Shown: in pieces, positions 15,394-22,931 of the stretch
Position numbering within the stretch: position 1 is the stretch's first letter
How the letters are laid out: each line of letters starts with the position of its first letter
Origin: DATDAW01 sp036525185
Lineage (GTDB): Bacteria; Verrucomicrobiota; Verrucomicrobiia; Chthoniobacterales; DASVRZ01
Assembly (NCBI GenBank): GCA_036525185.1
Contig: DATDAW010000061.1
Location: forward strand, 1-26,092
Direction of reading: 5' to 3'
Length of the DNA stretch: 26,092 bases
The notes under the pieces: model-generated
Told to the model about the DNA's origin: nothing
What the model saw: the letters and a program-made list of their open reading frames with translations, nothing else
The model's database searches: none
Program-made: the position numbers and the translations under genes

Positions 15394-16659
15394 CTACCGT
15401 AAACCGTTAACGACGGCATCTGCGTATTCCTGAAAAATGCTCTTGCGCAGGACGCCATTGACGAGGCGGGTGCCTGAGTAGTCGCCCAGCTGGATTCGAT
15501 CGAAAACTTCAGCATTGTTCATGACGTATGGCTCCACATAAAGCGTGGGGTTTTGGTAAAGCCGATTGGCGAGTAGATTTCTTGACCAGACATAGCGTGT
15601 GGAGCCGATCAGGATGGCATTTTTTTTGGGATATCGATAGGGGGGTAGGCCGGTCTCAAGCGCCATTTGTTTCGCAAGCCGCTCGGCGAGAGGAATTTCT
15701 TCACTCAATGAACGGGAGAGCAATTTGCGGATCATCTCGAACCGGATGTCGTCGTATTGCAATTCTTCGGCGCTGTAGCTGCCATTGACGAGAAAGTGCA
15801 GATGGTTCTGTGGCACAAACGTCGGGTTGCTGGGATCGCCCCATTCCTCCGCGTTGAAATGGAGGCAAATGGTGAGGTCAGGGCGCAGTTTCTCATTATT
15901 CCGGTCGGCCCTGGCGCGGATCTCGCTAACGCGATAAAACAGGCGTTCCGCTTCCCATTTGATCGAGCTGGTTTTCAGAGGATCGGCTGGCCCGAAATAG
16001 TCGAAGTGAATTCCCGGTGTCATTTTTTCCTGTAAAGAATGTTCCGCGACTTTTTCGAGCTGCCTCGGACGTTTGCGGGTAAGCGGTTTGTTTTTGTTCC
16101 GAACCCATTCGACGTCAGCACCGAGCGCTTTCAATTGCTTGGCGATCTTTTTCGCGACAATGAGCACCATTTCGCCTTCCATGACTGGTTCGGAGTCGCC
16201 AATTTTGAACCAGCGCTCCTCCATTTTTGCGTACTTCCCGCCGATGTGGCCGGGATCGAGGGCGATTTTTTTCCCTTTGAGATTTCCTGGCCGAATAGGG
16301 CGCCAGTATTGCAAAAGCGGTTGTGTGGAGGCCTGGCTCTCGGCGAAGTACAGGTCGTAATAGACGTCCCCTCCCAAAGTGGTCAGAATCCTGGCACGGT
16401 CCCGGTCGACACTAATGAGCCCTCTGGCTGCGTTGTTCGGGGCATAATTTCGGTTTAGCAACGCCAAAAAGTCCTCGCGCGTGATGGTGCGTTGATAAAT
16501 GTAAAGCTGTGCCCAATCCGGCGTTTCCGCGAGCGGACTTAGTCGCGCCTCTGCGGAGGTCGCTGCGAAGAGAGCCATTAGCAGGAGGCAACAGAGGAAA
16601 ATCTTTCGGCGGATTCCTTTGCGCTGATTCGTCGGGCGATTGTATAGAACGACACACAT
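15394..16659 (-). CDS. N-acetylmuramoyl-L-alanine amidase (Amidase_3), secreted
   Basis: A 421-residue protein with a Sec signal peptide: basic NQRKGIRRK, then the hydrophobic IFLCCLLLMALFAATSA, with cleavage near residue 36-38. The catalytic Amidase_3 domain starts at ~128 with KKIALDPGHIGG. His138, a Glu of the MEGEMVL motif (161 or 163) and His267 in TICLHFNAEEW are the zinc ligands. A late Glu in LYVEPYVMNNAEVFDR is the likely catalytic base. It should cleave the amide between MurNAc and L-Ala in peptidoglycan, in the periplasm. The domain carries a larger insertion (~185-260) than simple CwlM/AmiC forms. The open frame continues upstream to 16929, but ATG 16659 places the signal peptide correctly. 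Confidence 0.85.
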   Translation of the reverse strand: MCVVLYNRPTNQRKGIRRKIFLCCLLLMALFAATSAEARLSPLAETPDWAQLYIYQRTITREDFLALLNRNYAPNNAARGLISVDRDRARILTTLGGDVYYDLYFAESQASTQPLLQYWRPIRPGNLKGKKIALDPGHIGGKYAKMEERWFKIGDSEPVMEGEMVLIVAKKIAKQLKALGADVEWVRNKNKPLTRKRPRQLEKVAEHSLQEKMTPGIHFDYFGPADPLKTSSIKWEAERLFYRVSEIRARADRNNEKLRPDLTICLHFNAEEWGDPSNPTFVPQNHLHFLVNGSYSAEELQYDDIRFEMIRKLLSRSLSEEIPLAERLAKQMALETGLPPYRYPKKNAILIGSTRYVWSRNLLANRLYQNPTLYVEPYVMNNAEVFDRIQLGDYSGTRLVNGVLRKSIFQEYADAVVNGLR

Positions 16660-17548
16660 GCTCAAGATTCTTTTTCTCGGCGATATCATTGGCCTTCCCG
16701 GTCGCCGGGCTGTGATTGAAATGCTGCCGACGTTAAAGCAGGAATTGGGCCTGGATTTCGTGATTGTGAATGGCGAAAACGCCGCCGCAGGACGTGGTAT
16801 TACCGGGAAAATCAGCATCGATTTGCTCCGAGCCGGGGTGGCGGTCATCACGACGGGCGACCATGTGTGGGACCAAAAGGAGACAGCGTCGTATATTGAA
16901 ACGGAACCGCGACTGCTGCGTCCGATCAACTATCCAGAAGGCGCGCCGGGTCGGGGCTCGATCGTGCTCGAGACGTCGAAGGGCAAAGTTGGTGTCATCA
17001 ACGTCCAGGGGCGCACTTTCATGCTGCCGATCCTGGAGAATCCGTTCGCGGCGATCGATCGCGAAGTCACTCAAATGCGGCAAATTACGCCTATTATTTT
17101 CGTCGATGTGCATGCCGAAACAACGAGTGAAAAAATCGCCATGGGCCGATTCCTCGACGGGCGCGTTTCGGCCGTATGCGGCACACACACGCATACGCAA
17201 ACCGCGGACGAAAGGATTTTTCCGGGAGGGACCGCATTTCTATGCGACGCGGGAATGTGCGGGCCGATTGAATCCGTGCTGGGACGCGAGATTGATCCGA
17301 TCGTGCGGCGGTTTATTACAAACATGCCTGCCAGTTTTCCGGTTGCGGACGGAGAGGTCCGACTCAACGGGATGCTGGTGGAGGTGGATGAGACAACGGG
17401 GAAAGCGCTTCACGTTGAGCGTTTTGTGCGTGTCCATGCCGCATCTGTGGCGCAGCCGTCGCCTGCGCCGGAAGCCCCTCCCGGACTTGCTTCAGAGGCC
17501 CCGCCCGCACCGGCTGCGGAGATAAACTCCATAAACTCCGTTGAGTGA
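16658..17548 (+). CDS. YmdB-family metallophosphoesterase
   Basis: A 296-residue protein of the YmdB/TIGR00282 family, which hydrolyses 2',3'-cyclic nucleotides and affects biofilm and RNA metabolism in Bacillus. Metal-site motifs are LGDIIG (Asp9), NGENAA (38-43), TTGDHVWD (66-73), DVHAE (150-154) and GTHTHTQTAD (175-184). The position equivalent to metal-binding Asn67 of Bacillus YmdB is Asp68 here. The C-terminal ~25 residues are Ala/Pro-rich and outside the domain. The ATG at 16658 overlaps the amidase ATG on the other strand; a TTG at 16640 is an alternative. Neither has a clear Shine-Dalgarno sequence. TerC follows after 49 bases, suggesting a shared transcript. Confidence 0.92.
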   Translation: MLKILFLGDIIGLPGRRAVIEMLPTLKQELGLDFVIVNGENAAAGRGITGKISIDLLRAGVAVITTGDHVWDQKETASYIETEPRLLRPINYPEGAPGRGSIVLETSKGKVGVINVQGRTFMLPILENPFAAIDREVTQMRQITPIIFVDVHAETTSEKIAMGRFLDGRVSAVCGTHTHTQTADERIFPGGTAFLCDAGMCGPIESVLGREIDPIVRRFITNMPASFPVADGEVRLNGMLVEVDETTGKALHVERFVRVHAASVAQPSPAPEAPPGLASEAPPAPAAEINSINSVE

Positions 17549-17597
17549 AAATTTGTCGCTTGCGAATCCGTGTCAAAACCGTTAGGCACCCGGGCGC

Positions 17598-18341
17598 ATG
17601 GAATGGACCTGGATTTCTGACGGCCAGATATGGCTTAGCCTTCTTACGTTGACCGTTCTGGAGATTGTCCTTGGCATCGACAACCTCGTTTTCATCTCGA
17701 TTCTTTCGAGCAAAGTTCCCAAAGAACAGCAGGCAAAAGCCAGGACGACCGGTCTCACGTTGGCGCTTATTACGCGGATCTTACTGTTGTTGAGTATCGT
17801 CTGGCTCACGAAACTGACGGCGCCGCTCTTTCAAGTATTTAACCACGGCGTCTCAGGGAAGGATTTGATTCTTATAGCTGGCGGCCTATTTCTGATCTGG
17901 AAATCCACCCATGAAATTCACGCGAAATTGGAGGGTGAGGATCACGAACAGGGCCCAGTGGGCAAGGGGCAGGTGTCGTTTGGTTCCGTCGTTTTTCAAA
18001 TTTTGATGATCGACATCGTTTTCTCCCTGGACTCAGTCATCACCGCTGTGGGAATGGCGCAGCATGTGCCGGTGATGGTCACCGCGGTGGTGATCGCTTT
18101 GGTGATTATGCTGATAGCCGCGGGACCGATCAGCAATTTTGTTGAACGGCATCCGACCGTGAAAATGCTGGCGTTGAGCTTCCTGCTTCTCATCGGTGTC
18201 GTGTTGGTTGCTGATGGTTGGGGGCAACATATCCCAAAAGGTTACATCTATTTCGCGATGGCCTTCTCGGTGGGTGTGGAAATGCTGAACCTTCGCATGC
18301 GAAAAAAATCCGAACCCGTGCATTTGAAGAGGGGTATTTAA
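17598..18341 (+). CDS. TerC-family integral membrane protein
   Basis: A 247-residue protein with about seven membrane helices. The two family signature motifs are LEIVLGIDNLVFI (Asp28-Asn29) and MIDIVFSLDSVITAVG (Asp139, Asp145), each placing acidic residues inside helices. TerC proteins are linked to tellurite resistance and, in Bacillus and E. coli Alx, to manganese export or metalation of secreted proteins. A metal-ion role is therefore likely but not proven here. A soluble His/Glu-rich loop (HEIHAKLEGEDHEQ, about 105-118) could bind metal. It starts with ATG 17598, 49 bases after the YmdB-like gene. The 183 bases to the smpB stop show no convincing terminator. Confidence 0.9.
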   Translation: MEWTWISDGQIWLSLLTLTVLEIVLGIDNLVFISILSSKVPKEQQAKARTTGLTLALITRILLLLSIVWLTKLTAPLFQVFNHGVSGKDLILIAGGLFLIWKSTHEIHAKLEGEDHEQGPVGKGQVSFGSVVFQILMIDIVFSLDSVITAVGMAQHVPVMVTAVVIALVIMLIAAGPISNFVERHPTVKMLALSFLLLIGVVLVADGWGQHIPKGYIYFAMAFSVGVEMLNLRMRKKSEPVHLKRGI

Positions 18342-18524
18342 GGGAGATTGACCTGTGAGGTGTTTCCGAAGTTCGCCACTAGCGGCCTTTGGCCAAATTA
18401 AATCCTTCTCATAAAAGAGAGTCAAAAATGTCGAAACGATGTGCCGGGGCGAACAATTTGCTACGGCGATACCTTTAGGGCACGGAACAACCCGGTAGAA
18501 AAAACTATCCGCTGGGATTTTTCG

Positions 18525-18986
18525 TCACGCGTGGCGTTTATTGAAACGGGCGACTTCGCGTTCGGTTTCGCGTTTGGTGGCTTTCTCTTTCAGCGAGGTC
18601 CGTTTGTCACGTGCTTCCTTGCCCTTTCCGATGCCGATTTCGACTTTTACGCGGCTTTTGCTCCAATACATCCGTAACGCGACCAGTGTCTGGCCTTCGA
18701 CGGCTGACGCGCCAAAGAGTTTGCCAATCTCGGCTTTGTGCAGGAGCAGCCTGCGCGGACGTTTCGGCTCGTGCTGCTCATGGCTCGCCTTGTCGTAGGC
18801 GCGAATATCGGCTTCGTAAAGATATGCTTCGCCGTTTTCGATACGGGCGAATGCATTTGTTAGATTCGCGAATCCGGCGCGTATGGATTTTACCTCAGTG
18901 CCTTTGAGTTCCAGGCCAGCCTCGAAGCGCTCCAGAATGTGGTAATCGTGTAGCGCTTTACGGTTGGTGGTAATTTCCGCGGACAT
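18525..18986 (-). CDS. smpB: SsrA-binding protein SmpB
   Basis: A 153-residue protein that binds tmRNA and delivers it to stalled ribosomes for trans-translation. The family start TTNRKALHDYHILERFEAGL is followed by LKGTEVKSIRAGFANL. The OB-fold core includes RRLLLHKAEIGKL, and the Lys/Arg-rich C-terminal tail (GKEARDKRTSLKEKATKRET) enters the decoding centre. The length is normal. The ATG at 18986 is supported by conservation of the N-terminus. The tmRNA gene itself is not visible in this window. rpoZ lies upstream on the same strand, 56 bases before the smpB start, so the two may be co-transcribed. Confidence 0.96.
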   Translation of the reverse strand: MSAEITTNRKALHDYHILERFEAGLELKGTEVKSIRAGFANLTNAFARIENGEAYLYEADIRAYDKASHEQHEPKRPRRLLLHKAEIGKLFGASAVEGQTLVALRMYWSKSRVKVEIGIGKGKEARDKRTSLKEKATKRETEREVARFNKRHA

Positions 18987-19042
18987 GGCTCGCGATTCTC
19001 AACGGTCTGTCCGTTTCTTAAATCGGCACGAAAACTGGGCGG

Positions 19043-19255
19043 TTATACAACGGGGGCGCCTTCGGGGAGGTCGACCTTTAACTTACCTTCGATGACTTCG
19101 GTAAGTGCCACATCGGCGAGTCCCATTCTTGGGCCGACTTCGACCAGGGGCCGCTGACCGGAGCTTAATTGACGAACGCGTTTTGAAACGATGTTGATCA
19201 AAATCTGGGTATTGCCGACAACTTGACTGGCTTCCTCGACGAGATGACTGTTCAT
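19043..19255 (-). CDS. rpoZ: DNA-directed RNA polymerase omega subunit
   Basis: A 70-residue protein that helps assemble RNA polymerase by wrapping the beta-prime C-terminus. The core reads MNSHLVEEASQVVGNTQILI, then NIVSKRVRQLSSGQRPLVEV, then ADVALTEVIEGKL. This gives the helix with VxxRxRQL, the PLV turn and the ALxEIxxGK helix of the Rpb6/omega family. It is shorter than the 91-residue E. coli protein and resembles the compact form I associate with Verrucomicrobiota. ATG 19255 is used; the in-frame extension to 19321 is not conserved. smpB lies 56 bases downstream. Confidence 0.88.
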   Translation of the reverse strand: MNSHLVEEASQVVGNTQILINIVSKRVRQLSSGQRPLVEVGPRMGLADVALTEVIEGKLKVDLPEGAPVV

Positions 19256-19460
19256 AAATAGGTAAAGGCCCGAGTCAATGAAACCCGGCGCCAAATTTCC
19301 GGGGAGTACGCGCGGAATCACGGGGCCACATTGTCAGGGATCGGCACACTGCGTGTGCGGATGCTGTTTGTCAAAGGAGAAACCGGATTTGGCTGAAAAC
19401 AAAAGCGACGCAGACTTTCGCCGGCGTCACTTTGAAATGAAAAATGAGACTTCGTTAAAG

Positions 19461-20327
19461 TCAGTTTACCGGAGTCACTTCGGGTACGATCCCACCCGTT
19501 GGAGGAGCCTGGAACACGAATGGTGGAGGAACGGAGGGCGGATCCATCGCGGTGGCGGGAGCGCTTTCGAGAATGCTGCCGGCGCAGGATGCGGGAACTG
19601 CAGAAAGGACGGATTGAACGATCGCCATCACCGTTTCTCCGTCTGCATAGGATTGGCCAGTGGTCGTGTACAGACGTGGCTCAGACGAGCTATTGAACGC
19701 TTCCGCAGCCACATTTGGATCGCCACCGATTGCAGCGATGGCGGTTGCGGTTAATGCTTCGGCACAGGCGCAGATGTCGAGGGGCGGCCCTGCTTTGCCA
19801 TCCTTGTCGAATGAGCTGAGATACGGTCCCCCTTTGCCGTCCTTGTCGAATGAGCGGACATATGGCCCCGCTTTGCCATCCTTATCAAAGGCAACGTCGT
19901 CTTTGCCCATTGTGGCCACTGTGCAATCTGGCGTGCTGCGCACAGCAGCTTCGGCAATCTGTGGAGCGTATTGACGGACAAGTTTTCGATCGCCTAAGGA
20001 CTGGATGGCCACGGTTACAAGCCGTTTTTGGCACTCGAAATTCGGTGCTCTGACAATTGCAGCGGAGACGATCTCTGGTGACTGCGTCTTATGAGCGGAG
20101 ACAGCTCTGCTGACGGCGTTCTCCAGCGTGTCGCAGGCCATGGTGCCTTTGTTGACGTCGTCGGGACTCAGCTGTTCGATCAGGAGTTCATTGCCAGTAG
20201 CCGCATTGGCTGTCCCTGGCTGAAAACTGGCTAGCATGGAAACTGCGACCAAGGCAGTTGAGGCAGCGATCGACAAACGCCTGCCTATTCCGGTCGCGGG
20301 CTGAAAGGTCGAACGTTCACGCTTCAT
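19461..20327 (-). CDS. secreted protein with three FDKDGK tandem repeats
   Basis: A 288-residue protein not assigned to a family. A Sec signal peptide is clear: basic GIGRRLS, the hydrophobic IAASTALVAVSMLASF and the cleavage site TANA at about residue 42. The mature part is helical and Ala-rich with six cysteines, in pairs that could form disulfides (for example ICACAEA). Residues 147-185 are three 13-residue repeats beginning FDKDGKAGPY or FDKDGKGGPY, resembling a shortened DxDG calcium loop, although no full EF-hand is present. The C-terminus is Pro-rich (DPPSVPPPFVFQAPP). ATG 20327 is chosen for the signal peptide; the frame reaches 20381 at the tRNA end. Export to the envelope or outside is likely, and the function is unknown. 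Confidence 0.7.
   Translation of the reverse strand: MKRERSTFQPATGIGRRLSIAASTALVAVSMLASFQPGTANAATGNELLIEQLSPDDVNKGTMACDTLENAVSRAVSAHKTQSPEIVSAAIVRAPNFECQKRLVTVAIQSLGDRKLVRQYAPQIAEAAVRSTPDCTVATMGKDDVAFDKDGKAGPYVRSFDKDGKGGPYLSSFDKDGKAGPPLDICACAEALTATAIAAIGGDPNVAAEAFNSSSEPRLYTTTGQSYADGETVMAIVQSVLSAVPASCAGSILESAPATAMDPPSVPPPFVFQAPPTGGIVPEVTPVN
19773..19889 (-). repeat. three tandem 39-bp coding repeats (FDKDGK units)
   Basis: Units 19851-19889, 19812-19850 and 19773-19811, read on the minus strand, encode FDKDGKAGPYVRS, FDKDGKGGPYLSS and FDKDGKAGPPLDI. Third-position differences between the units show they are older than the 42-bp repeats at 11.6 kb, yet the core residues are kept, which suggests selection on the protein motif. 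Confidence 0.9.
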
Positions 20328-20349
20328 AGAAATTTCGTATCCGGGTCTC

Positions 20350-20383
20350 TGGTCGTTCTGCCATGGTGGTCGTTCTGCCATGG
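20350..20383. repeat. 17-bp tandem duplication at the tRNA-Gly 3' end
   Basis: The sequence TGGTCGTTCTGCCATGG occurs twice without a gap, at 20350-20366 and 20367-20383. The inner copy includes the CCA end of the tRNA gene (20381-20383, minus strand), so the duplication gives a second CCA followed by the same flank. It may come from slippage or be a scar of an integration event at the tRNA 3' end. Confidence 0.85.
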
Positions 20384-20454
20384 AGCGGGCAACGGGAATC
20401 GAACCCGCATGGCCAGTTTGGAAGACTGGAACTTTACCATTAAGCTATGCCCGC
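20381..20454 (-). tRNA. tRNA-Gly (anticodon TCC)
   Basis: The minus strand folds into a complete 74-base cloverleaf. It has acceptor GCGGGCA paired with TGCCCGC, and a short D-arm with AGCTTAATGGTAAAGT. The anticodon stem CCAGT/ACTGG has loop CTTCCAA and anticodon TCC (20420-20422). The T-arm is GCGGG TTCGATT CCCGT, the discriminator is T, and CCA is encoded. It reads GGA and, by wobble, GGG codons. Confidence 0.96.
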
Positions 20455-20468
20455 CTTAAACACGGGGG

Positions 20469-20497
20469 ACAATGCCGAGGAAGAGTGCCATTGGCAA
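20469..20497 (-). promoter_or_regulatory. possible promoter of tRNA-Gly
   Basis: On the minus strand TTGCCA (20492-20497) matches the -35 consensus at five of six bases. After a 17-base spacer, CATTGT (20469-20474) is a weak -10 with three matches. Transcription would begin about 8 bases before the tRNA 5' end. The position is right but the -10 is poor. Confidence 0.3.
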
Positions 20498-20708
20498 GCA
20501 CTATTCCCCATTCCCTGAGACGAAACTGAGAATCCACAGCGATTTTGAGCCGAAGATTGCCCGCGAACGGACAGCTGAAAATGCCGGACAATGTTAGTTG
20601 ACTGTCTTAGCTTTGCGTTCAGGCGATTGCGACGCTTAACAAGAGTCTGATCGTTGGCGCTCGAGCTTGAGATTGACTCTTCACGGCAATTTTTCTTAGA
20701 CAACGCAG

Positions 20709-21680
20709 ATGAGTATTATCCATCTCAATCGGGCAGGGCAGAATTTGGGCACGTTTTCGCTCGAGGAGGTTCAGAAAGGTTTGGACGCAGGCCGTTTTTT
20801 GGGGAGCGATCTCGGTTGGCGGACGGGGATGGAAAACTGGAAACCGCTATCGCAGTGGCCGGATTTGACGGTGCCGCCTGCGACCCCGGAAGTCCCGGAG
20901 CCGGTACATGGGTTTGGAGGTGGCAGCGGTGGTTCAGGTGGTCTTGAACCTGCATCCGTGGCGAGCGGTTTTGAGCCGACAATCGCCGATGGATCGGTTA
21001 AGGACGGCCCTTCCTGGGAACAGCGTGCGACGCTCGGTTTCCCCAAAGCGATGGTGCTTACCATCAAAGAGGTGTTGATCGAGCCGGCGCCAACCTTTGA
21101 AAGGATGAAAACCGAAGGGGGGCTGGGGTCGCCGTTCTTTTTCTATTTCGCGATTGGGCTCCTGACCAATCTCATAGGCTTGGCAGCAGGCATGGTTTGG
21201 CAACTGATATTCGCCTCCATCGCCGGAACGCAAAATCAACAACTCCCCCAAGCCCTTCAGCAGATGGGGTTGTCTATGACGGCTTTTATCGTCATTGCTC
21301 TATTCGGGCTTCCGATTTCGCTCGTCATCGGATCTTTTGTGGGATCCGGCCTGCTGCATCTTTCATTGATGCTGGTAGGGGGTGCGACCAAACCTTTTGA
21401 AGCCACTTACCGTACCTGGAATTACGCCGCGGGGGCGGTGTCAGCGACGTCGTTGGTGGCGGTGATTCCGTTTTGCGGCAGTGTGATTTCGATGATCGCG
21501 CTGCCTGTGTGGTATCTCGTATGCGCGACGATTGGCATCTCCAAAGTGCACTCAATTCCGACAGGTAAAGCCTTTTTGGCGGTGTTTCTCCCTTTTCTCT
21601 TGTGCTGCGGTTGTGCAGTAGGGCTTTGGACGATTGCCCTTGGGCCGACCATCATGGAGGGCATCAAGAACGCGCGCTAG
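20709..21680 (+). CDS. GYF_2 domain plus YIP1-family membrane protein
   Basis: A 323-residue protein. The N-terminal ~50 residues form a GYF_2 (DUF4339) module: IIHLNRAGQNLGTFSLEEVQ, then GLDAGRFLGSDLGWRTGMEN and WKPLSQW. A Gly/Pro-rich linker follows (~55-110). The C-terminal YIP1-type domain has about five membrane helices, at roughly 140-160, 180-205, 235-255, 260-285 and 290-315. GYF_2 modules probably bind proline-rich peptides at the membrane, and the role of bacterial YIP1-like proteins is not established. It starts with ATG 20709 without a clear Shine-Dalgarno sequence. The DUF2752 gene follows by 27 bases on the same strand, so the two are likely co-transcribed. Confidence 0.85.
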   Translation: MSIIHLNRAGQNLGTFSLEEVQKGLDAGRFLGSDLGWRTGMENWKPLSQWPDLTVPPATPEVPEPVHGFGGGSGGSGGLEPASVASGFEPTIADGSVKDGPSWEQRATLGFPKAMVLTIKEVLIEPAPTFERMKTEGGLGSPFFFYFAIGLLTNLIGLAAGMVWQLIFASIAGTQNQQLPQALQQMGLSMTAFIVIALFGLPISLVIGSFVGSGLLHLSLMLVGGATKPFEATYRTWNYAAGAVSATSLVAVIPFCGSVISMIALPVWYLVCATIGISKVHSIPTGKAFLAVFLPFLLCCGCAVGLWTIALGPTIMEGIKNAR

Positions 21681-21707
21681 TCGACAACCCGATGGAAAGG
21701 GATTTTC

Positions 21708-22148
21708 ATGCGAATGGCGCCGCTCATTTATCGCCGGCCGCTGGCACCGGGGGAAATCGACTACGAGCTGATTCTGGCTGGTGTAACGAGCGCGATGGCG
21801 ATCGTTGGTCTTGCCTGGTTGCATAGTCGACTGCCAAATCCGTCGTGCCCGTTTGCGTATCTGACCGGGTTGCCATGCGTGACTTGCGGTGGGACGCGCG
21901 CGGTGCGGGCATTGTTAGAGGGCGACCTTGTTGCCGCTTTGCGGTTTAACCCGTTGGTAGTGATGGGGATAAGCGCCCTGATGGCCGCGAACGTTTATGC
22001 GTTTGCGGTCGTAGGTTTGCGGTTACCGCGGATCCGCTTCGGCCCATTCCCGGAAAAGCTCTGCAACATATTCCGAGTGCTGATTGGCTCGATAATTCTG
22101 CTGAACTGGATCTTCCTCCTTTTCACGTTGCCCGTCGGTAGACACTGA
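21708..22148 (+). CDS. DUF2752 membrane protein
   Basis: A 146-residue protein with three membrane helices (about 20-38, 82-102 and 120-140). The family signature is complete: CPFAYLTGLPCVTCGGTRAV followed by GDLVAALRFNP. The conserved cysteines of CPxCGGTR suggest a metal or redox site, but no function is known. DUF2752 genes often sit next to TM2, CD225 or GYF-containing membrane genes, as here. A good Shine-Dalgarno sequence, GAAAGGG, precedes ATG 21708; a second ATG two codons on is possible. The last 126 bases overlap the convergent MBL hydrolase gene on the other strand. Confidence 0.85.
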   Translation: MRMAPLIYRRPLAPGEIDYELILAGVTSAMAIVGLAWLHSRLPNPSCPFAYLTGLPCVTCGGTRAVRALLEGDLVAALRFNPLVVMGISALMAANVYAFAVVGLRLPRIRFGPFPEKLCNIFRVLIGSIILLNWIFLLFTLPVGRH

Positions 22149-22931
22149 AAATTGCGCGCTCACGGCGACTGGTGAAGCGCAGTGTGTCCGGACGAAATCC
22201 ATTTTCAGCTCGGTGAGTTTTGCCTGGATGACCGTTTCAGCAATCGCGGGTGTGTTGCAGTCGCGGCTTAGATGACTGAGGACAAGCATGCGCAGGTTGC
22301 CGCTGCTGAGATGTTGCAAGAGCGTGGCTGCCGCCACGTTCGAGAGATGTCCGTGCTTGGAGAGAATCCGTTGTTTGAGCGACCACGGGCGTTTCGTGCA
22401 TTCAATGAGCATCTTTTCGTCGTGATTGGACTCGAGAACGAGCGTGTGGACGTTACGAATCCGTTCAACCGCGAGTTTTGTTACGTAGCCGAGATCGGTC
22501 AAAAACCCGACGGATCGTTGCTCGTGATGAAAAATGAACCCAACCGGATCGCTGGCATCATGGGGAATCGTGAACGTCTGCACATGGAAGTCATCCAGTG
22601 AGAAATCCGACCCGGTTTTGAATAGCTTCCAATTCTTGAAATCGGCGAGTCCGGATTGCGGATTGTAGCGCAACGCTTCGGCAGTCAATGAGTTACAAAA
22701 AACCGGGATTGGATACTTCCGGAGCAGCACGGGCAGCCCTGCGACATGATCGATGTGTTCGTGTGTTAAAAAAATGCCATCGACGTCTGCCATTGCCGTC
22801 CCGGCTTCGGCCAATCGCACTGCAATTTGACGGGCGCTGATTCCGGCATCGACGAGAAACTGTTTGCGGCCAACCGTCAAGAGGGCGCAGTTTCCCGTGG
22901 ATCCGCTTCCAAGAATAGTGACGCTAAACAC
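22023..22931 (-). CDS. MBL-fold hydrolase, YycJ/WalJ-like
   Basis: A 302-residue metallo-beta-lactamase-fold protein. The zinc motif is THEHIDH (HxHxDH, residues 57-62), followed by FTIPHDASDPVGF (third His), FLTDLGYV (bridging Asp) and LVLSHLSRDCN (last His). VLESNHDEKML and SKHGHLSNVAA are characteristic of the YycJ subgroup, whose members act as nucleases (a 5' exonuclease has been proposed for YycJ in mismatch repair). The N-terminal VTILGSGSTGNC is also typical. The last ~40 residues (DGQREKEEDPVQQN onward) are a polar extension not typical of the family. Its coding sequence overlaps the DUF2752 gene. Confidence 0.88.
   Translation of the reverse strand: MFSVTILGSGSTGNCALLTVGRKQFLVDAGISARQIAVRLAEAGTAMADVDGIFLTHEHIDHVAGLPVLLRKYPIPVFCNSLTAEALRYNPQSGLADFKNWKLFKTGSDFSLDDFHVQTFTIPHDASDPVGFIFHHEQRSVGFLTDLGYVTKLAVERIRNVHTLVLESNHDEKMLIECTKRPWSLKQRILSKHGHLSNVAAATLLQHLSSGNLRMLVLSHLSRDCNTPAIAETVIQAKLTELKMDFVRTHCASPVAVSAQFSVSTDGQREKEEDPVQQNYRANQHSEYVAELFREWAEADPR

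Noticed and set aside
18342..18524. Possible terminator or small RNA between TerC and smpB (AGCGGCC TTT GGCC, and CGGTAG with an A6 loop)
   Set aside because: The stems are short or bulged and have no T-run; no tmRNA features are present.
19773..19889. FDKDGK repeats considered as a dockerin or EF-hand
   Set aside because: Each unit has only D-K-D-G and lacks the remaining ligands and flanking helices of either domain.
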